A stretch of 64,000 bases of DNA, taken from Legionella quinlivanii (GTDB lineage Bacteria > Pseudomonadota > Gammaproteobacteria > Legionellales > Legionellaceae). Each line of letters starts with the position of its first letter. Within the stretch, counting starts at the first letter, position 1. The stretch lies in NCBI RefSeq assembly GCF_003265995.1, contig NZ_MVJN01000005.1:276064-340063 (forward strand), written 5' to 3'. Positions 60,896 to 64,000 of the stretch are shown piece by piece. The position numbers and the translations under genes were made by a program. The notes beneath the pieces were generated by a model that searched no databases, had not been told where the DNA came from, and saw only the letters and a program-made list of their open reading frames with translations.

Positions 60896-61891
60896 TTAAT
60901 ACCAGGACTCGCTGTTAAAATCAGAGATACCCACTTTAGCCGGACATCCTTCATAACGCTTGGCGTCAGGCGCTCGTTCAACCAACTCTGCCAAAGAATC
61001 CTGTTCGGGAATTAAGGCGGGTAATTGTACAAAAATATCAACCAACATCCCATTTTTACAGCCCAGATATACCTTTCTGGTGCTGGCGTTTCCAAAAGAG
61101 AGGCGCACCAGCTCCTGCAATTGCAATCGATCCACCGTTTCGCCGACATGCTCGTGTAAAAACTTTCCTAAAGCCGTTTCTTCCATGTCTTCAGTCAGGC
61201 GAATTGCCAAAGCAAAATATTCGTCTGCGGATAACAATTGACAGCTTCCGTGCTTATACCATTCGTGGCGCTCCAGACAGCTGCCATGAGAGTAACTGGG
61301 CATAAAATATTTGAGTGAAGCAGATACTGGTTCTTTCAAACTCAGGGGCGGGTAATCGCAATGATTCGTGCGAGGACTCGTACCGCAGAAGCCATAATGC
61401 TCGCCGCATTGTTCCTGATTTGGCCATAAGCCATGTAAAACCAGATGACTGGCCTGGTATGAGCGAGAGGGCAAATGAAGGCATTCCGGTTTCCCGGCTT
61501 CATAACCATAGGTCTGACAGAATGCAGGCTGCCAGCTAAATGCAAGCACATAGGAATCCGCAAGCCCGGGACTTTGCTGACAACGTGGAGCAGGGCTTGG
61601 ATGATAGGAAGAATCGCCGCAGTCACTACTTACCCAGCGAAGCGGCGTTGCGTTATCAGGTAGATACAGGCGAAACCAGTCCGGATTATGCTCACGATTA
61701 ATTTCCCTGATTTCGAAAACCTGTCCCGGCTGTAAATACACGTTGTCAGGATTGGTTTTTTTGTTTTTTGAAATATACGCAGGACAGGTTTTTTCTATGG
61801 TGAAACTGCCGGATGCCGGCGCTGCCAGAGCAATTGAAGGGAAAAGTCCGAAAAAAAATACAAAAATCCATGTACGCATAAATCCATCCAT
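60896..61891 (-). CDS. srnA: Secreted ribonuclease T2, SrnA-like
   Basis: Product of 331 aa. Signal peptide (residues 5-23, TWIFVFFFGLFPSIALAAP). Catalytic blocks CAS I HGLWPN (His153) and CAS II HEWYKHGSC (His209, Glu210, His214) of the RNase T2 family are intact, with the conserved disulfide cysteines. An N-terminal extra segment (about 35-90) resembles an SH3-like module. In Legionella the T2 enzyme SrnA is exported by type II secretion and degrades host RNA during intracellular growth; whether this is that orthologue is inferred from family and genus. Confidence 0.87.
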   Translation of the reverse strand: MDGFMRTWIFVFFFGLFPSIALAAPASGSFTIEKTCPAYISKNKKTNPDNVYLQPGQVFEIREINREHNPDWFRLYLPDNATPLRWVSSDCGDSSYHPSPAPRCQQSPGLADSYVLAFSWQPAFCQTYGYEAGKPECLHLPSRSYQASHLVLHGLWPNQEQCGEHYGFCGTSPRTNHCDYPPLSLKEPVSASLKYFMPSYSHGSCLERHEWYKHGSCQLLSADEYFALAIRLTEDMEETALGKFLHEHVGETVDRLQLQELVRLSFGNASTRKVYLGCKNGMLVDIFVQLPALIPEQDSLAELVERAPDAKRYEGCPAKVGISDFNSESWY

Positions 61892-61941
61892 TTTCTATTG
61901 GTGTTTGAGTATAAACTGATTTACCGATTTGGCAAAAACTC

Positions 61942-62973
61942 TTATTTATCAATATAAAAAGGAAGGCCTTCACGAATGACAAAAAACTGTTTCTCTGTCA
62001 GCCCATATTTTTTGCGGGCTAAAGCCAGATCATTGACGGGCTGATTAAAATCTTCTGCACCTAATTGAAAGGTTCCCCAATGAATGCCAATTGATCTATG
62101 GCTGCCTAAGTCCAGGTGCGCTCGAACAGCATCCGACGGATTCAAATGATAAGGTTTGGCCAGTGAACGCGGTTCATAGGCTCCAATTGGTAAAAATGCG
62201 AGCTGTGGCGTTCCCCATTTCTTTCTGATTTCTTTAAAATGCCCGAAATAGCCCGTGTCCCCGGCAAAATAAATTTTTCTGCCGCTAATTTCCACACCAA
62301 AGGATCCCCAAAGTGTTTTATTGAGATCATAAAGCCAGCGCTGCGAATCATGATGAGCGGGTAAAAGGCTGATTTTCGTCTCTTTTACATTCACAGATTG
62401 CCACCAGTCCAATTCAGTGACCTGTTTAACTCCATTTCGCTCCAAAAATACCTTATTACCCAAAGGGACAATAAATTGAGGATGGTATTTCTGTTGCAAT
62501 TTCTTAATGGTTCCCAAATCCATATGATCGTAGTGATTGTGGCTTATGAGCACCAGATCAACAGTTGGCAGCCTGTCAAATGAAAGGCCAGGCTCGCGAT
62601 GCCTTGCAGGTCCAATCCACTGAAAGGGGCTCGCACGATAAGAATAGATCGGATCAATCAGGATATTAATTTTTTTGCTTTGAATAAGTACTGTGGAATG
62701 ATTAATAAAGGTAACCATTGCACCATCGGGATAGTTTGCCGGTAATAGCGGATAAGAAATTTCGGGTAAGCTTGCAGGCCATTGATTTTGCAGCACGGAA
62801 ATCCATAGATTGACCAGGTCATAATTTCCGTTGCGTTTTTTACCTTTCTCGTCCGGATTATAAAAGGTTTTACCATCAAAATGGTCCGAAGGAGGCCCTT
62901 TATAAAACCCGGTCTGACAGCCAGATAAAAGACAAATAATAACAAGCCATAGAATTTTCAAAATGACTTCCAT
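61942..62973 (-). CDS. MBL-fold lipoprotein hydrolase, NAPE-PLD-like
   Basis: Product of 343 aa. Lipobox LLSGC at about residues 15-19, so anchored by a lipid. Metallo-beta-lactamase fold motifs: SHNHYDHMDL (HxHxDH, Zn ligands), FAGDTGYFGHFKE and GIHWGTFQLG. The pattern is that of the UlaG/NAPE-PLD branch, which hydrolyses phosphate esters or cyclic sugars; substrate unknown. Lies on the same strand as the T2 nuclease and the cold-shock gene, with about 50 bp to the nuclease gene. Confidence 0.85.
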   Translation of the reverse strand: MEVILKILWLVIICLLSGCQTGFYKGPPSDHFDGKTFYNPDEKGKKRNGNYDLVNLWISVLQNQWPASLPEISYPLLPANYPDGAMVTFINHSTVLIQSKKINILIDPIYSYRASPFQWIGPARHREPGLSFDRLPTVDLVLISHNHYDHMDLGTIKKLQQKYHPQFIVPLGNKVFLERNGVKQVTELDWWQSVNVKETKISLLPAHHDSQRWLYDLNKTLWGSFGVEISGRKIYFAGDTGYFGHFKEIRKKWGTPQLAFLPIGAYEPRSLAKPYHLNPSDAVRAHLDLGSHRSIGIHWGTFQLGAEDFNQPVNDLALARKKYGLTEKQFFVIREGLPFYIDK

Positions 62974-63111
62974 TTCAATAGGATTCCAGATGGGATTAGA
63001 TTTTTGACTACAGCCCGGAGCTTAAGAGCGATAAAAGCACTCTATCATACCTGCAGGAATTCGCAGGCTCAATATGTTGAGCTTAAAATTAATAAACAGG
63101 GGATAATCATT

Positions 63112-63144
63112 CCCCCCTTATTTTTGAGTAAAGAATAAGAGGGG
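63112..63144 (-). terminator. Hairpin downstream of the cold-shock gene
   Basis: On the minus strand CCCCTCTTATT pairs with AATAAGGGGGG (one G.U) around ACTCAAAA. An overlapping alternative pairs GGGG with CCCC. No long T tract follows, so termination is likely but imperfect. Confidence 0.45.
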
Positions 63145-63185
63145 ACGATTTCAGAAAAAACTCAGAATACTTAAGGCCTAAAACA

Positions 63186-63404
63186 TTAGACCGCAGTAAC
63201 TTCCTCAGCTTGCAAGCCTTTTGGGCCTTTAGTTACCAGGAATTTTACACGTTGGCCTTCATGCAGTGTTTTACGACCAGATGTTCCTACGATTGAACGA
63301 AAATGTACGAACACATCATCTTGGCCATTGTCACGGCTGATAAAACCATAACCCTTGTCATCGTTAAACCATTTAACGGAACCAGTTTCTACTATAGCAG
63401 ACAT
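63186..63404 (-). CDS. CspA-family cold-shock protein
   Basis: Product of 72 aa with both RNA-binding motifs, KGYGFI (RNP1-like) and VFVHF (RNP2). Start at 63404, with GGAAAG before it. Typical single cold-shock domain. A long upstream region suggests an extended, temperature-sensitive leader. Confidence 0.93.
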   Translation of the reverse strand: MSAIVETGSVKWFNDDKGYGFISRDNGQDDVFVHFRSIVGTSGRKTLHEGQRVKFLVTKGPKGLQAEEVTAV

Positions 63405-63569
63405 TATACTTTCCAAAAAAAATTAAACATAAACCTGTACAAGCAAACGAGCCTGAATTGCCGTTGACAGAACGCGATATTTTCACTACTTTGGAAACAC
63501 AAAAGGAGGGATTTTTCACGAATAACGCTCATTCAATCTTGAACACTTGATACAAGTGATTACATTATA
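63405..63569 (-). promoter_or_regulatory. Long leader of the cold-shock gene
   Basis: A perfect TATAAT (complement of 63564-63569) lies about 150 nt before the ATG; -35 is weak. A 150-nt leader is typical of cspA-type genes, whose mRNA structure controls cold induction. The leader itself was not folded. Confidence 0.5.
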
Positions 63570-63632
63570 ACTTACTGAAGTTTAAATAGCGAGAATTGCG
63601 ACTAAATTATTTATAACTTTACAATTATTCAG

Positions 63633-63770
63633 TAGGTCGGGCGCTTCGCCCGACAATTTCCTTTTTTTTGCTTTCTAAAATTGAACTGGCTTGTTTAAGC
63701 ATTCATAAACCTATCAACCTAATGCTCTTTTGCTAAATTTGATGAAAATGAATGTCGGGCGAAGCGCCCA
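63633..63770. repeat. Inverted repeat E
   Basis: GTCGGGCGCTTCGCCCGAC (63636-63654) and GTCGGGCGAAGCGCCC (63754-63769) are opposite arms 100 bp apart. Farther on, TCCCTCCCCCGGGGAGGGA (63796-63814) is another palindrome. The remainder of 63571-64000 shows no gene. Confidence 0.6.
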
Positions 63771-64000
63771 TAGCCGTCAGGCTAAGGAACTAAAATCCCT
63801 CCCCCGGGGAGGGAGCTGGCTCCCAATCGGGTTTCTTTTTTACATTTTTTATAGCAAAGCAAGCGAGACTTTCATAAAAGGAATGGATAAACGATTTTAG
63901 GCGATAGACAGAGACTAGAGCAGAAGCTAGTTCTGAGACGTTGATGATTAGGAGTTTACAGGCTTTGTAAAAGGAAAATTCTATATTGTTATGGTTTTTT

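Overview
This window is a gammaproteobacterial chromosome segment, most probably from a Legionella species. Evidence for that is the mix of gene content: a GDSL lipase/acyltransferase of the PlaA/PlaC type, a secreted RNase T2 resembling SrnA, feoABC, many long orphan proteins of the kind that fill Legionella genomes as candidate Dot/Icm effectors, moderate to low G+C, and dispersed palindromic repeats. The species assignment is inference.

Layout. 1-9.6 kb (minus strand): the TCA block sdhCDAB-sucABCD, transcribed from a visible sigma70-like promoter; no lpd is present. 9.8-16.4 kb: a small RDD membrane protein, an orphan, the ferrous iron operon feoABC behind a Fur-box-like site, a RES/Xre toxin-antitoxin pair, and zapE with an alpha/beta hydrolase. 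16.6-18.4 kb: panB (structured leader) and panC, separated by a palindromic repeat. 18.5-28.3 kb: an apparent exopolysaccharide locus made of a TPR/beta-barrel outer-membrane protein, a HEAT-repeat membrane protein and a processive family 2 glycosyltransferase, followed on the opposite strand by a nucleotide-sugar epimerase and a TviB/WecC-like dehydrogenase, and then a membrane PAS-GGDEF-EAL protein that is probably a c-di-GMP phosphodiesterase. 28.3-39 kb: an accessory stretch of orphan proteins, a PriC-like protein, tRNA-Lys(CTT), a TipA-like MerR regulator with a textbook 19-bp-spacer operator and its SDR partner, a LuxR-type regulator and a kinase-like candidate effector. 39-51 kb: mostly housekeeping genes (guaC, a PIN-PhoH ATPase, bcp, smpB, GDSL lipase, glmS, tex, thioesterase). 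51-64 kb: an orphan higA beside a wrecked higB, an adenylate-kinase/P450-like/APRT-like fusion interrupted by a G7 frameshift, a LysR/VOC pair, an HD-like protein, PRC-barrel, a DUF2807-like lipoprotein, RNase T2, an MBL-fold lipoprotein and a cold-shock protein.

The two most unusual items are the three-domain nucleotide-kinase/P450-like/phosphoribosyltransferase gene (51784-54256), apparently switched off or phase-variable at a G7 tract, and the 18.5-28.3 kb polysaccharide locus with its own c-di-GMP enzyme. Dispersed short elements share one terminal sequence (CTGCCATTAAGTTAAG) around two unrelated palindromic cores, which looks like one MITE-like family with exchangeable interiors.
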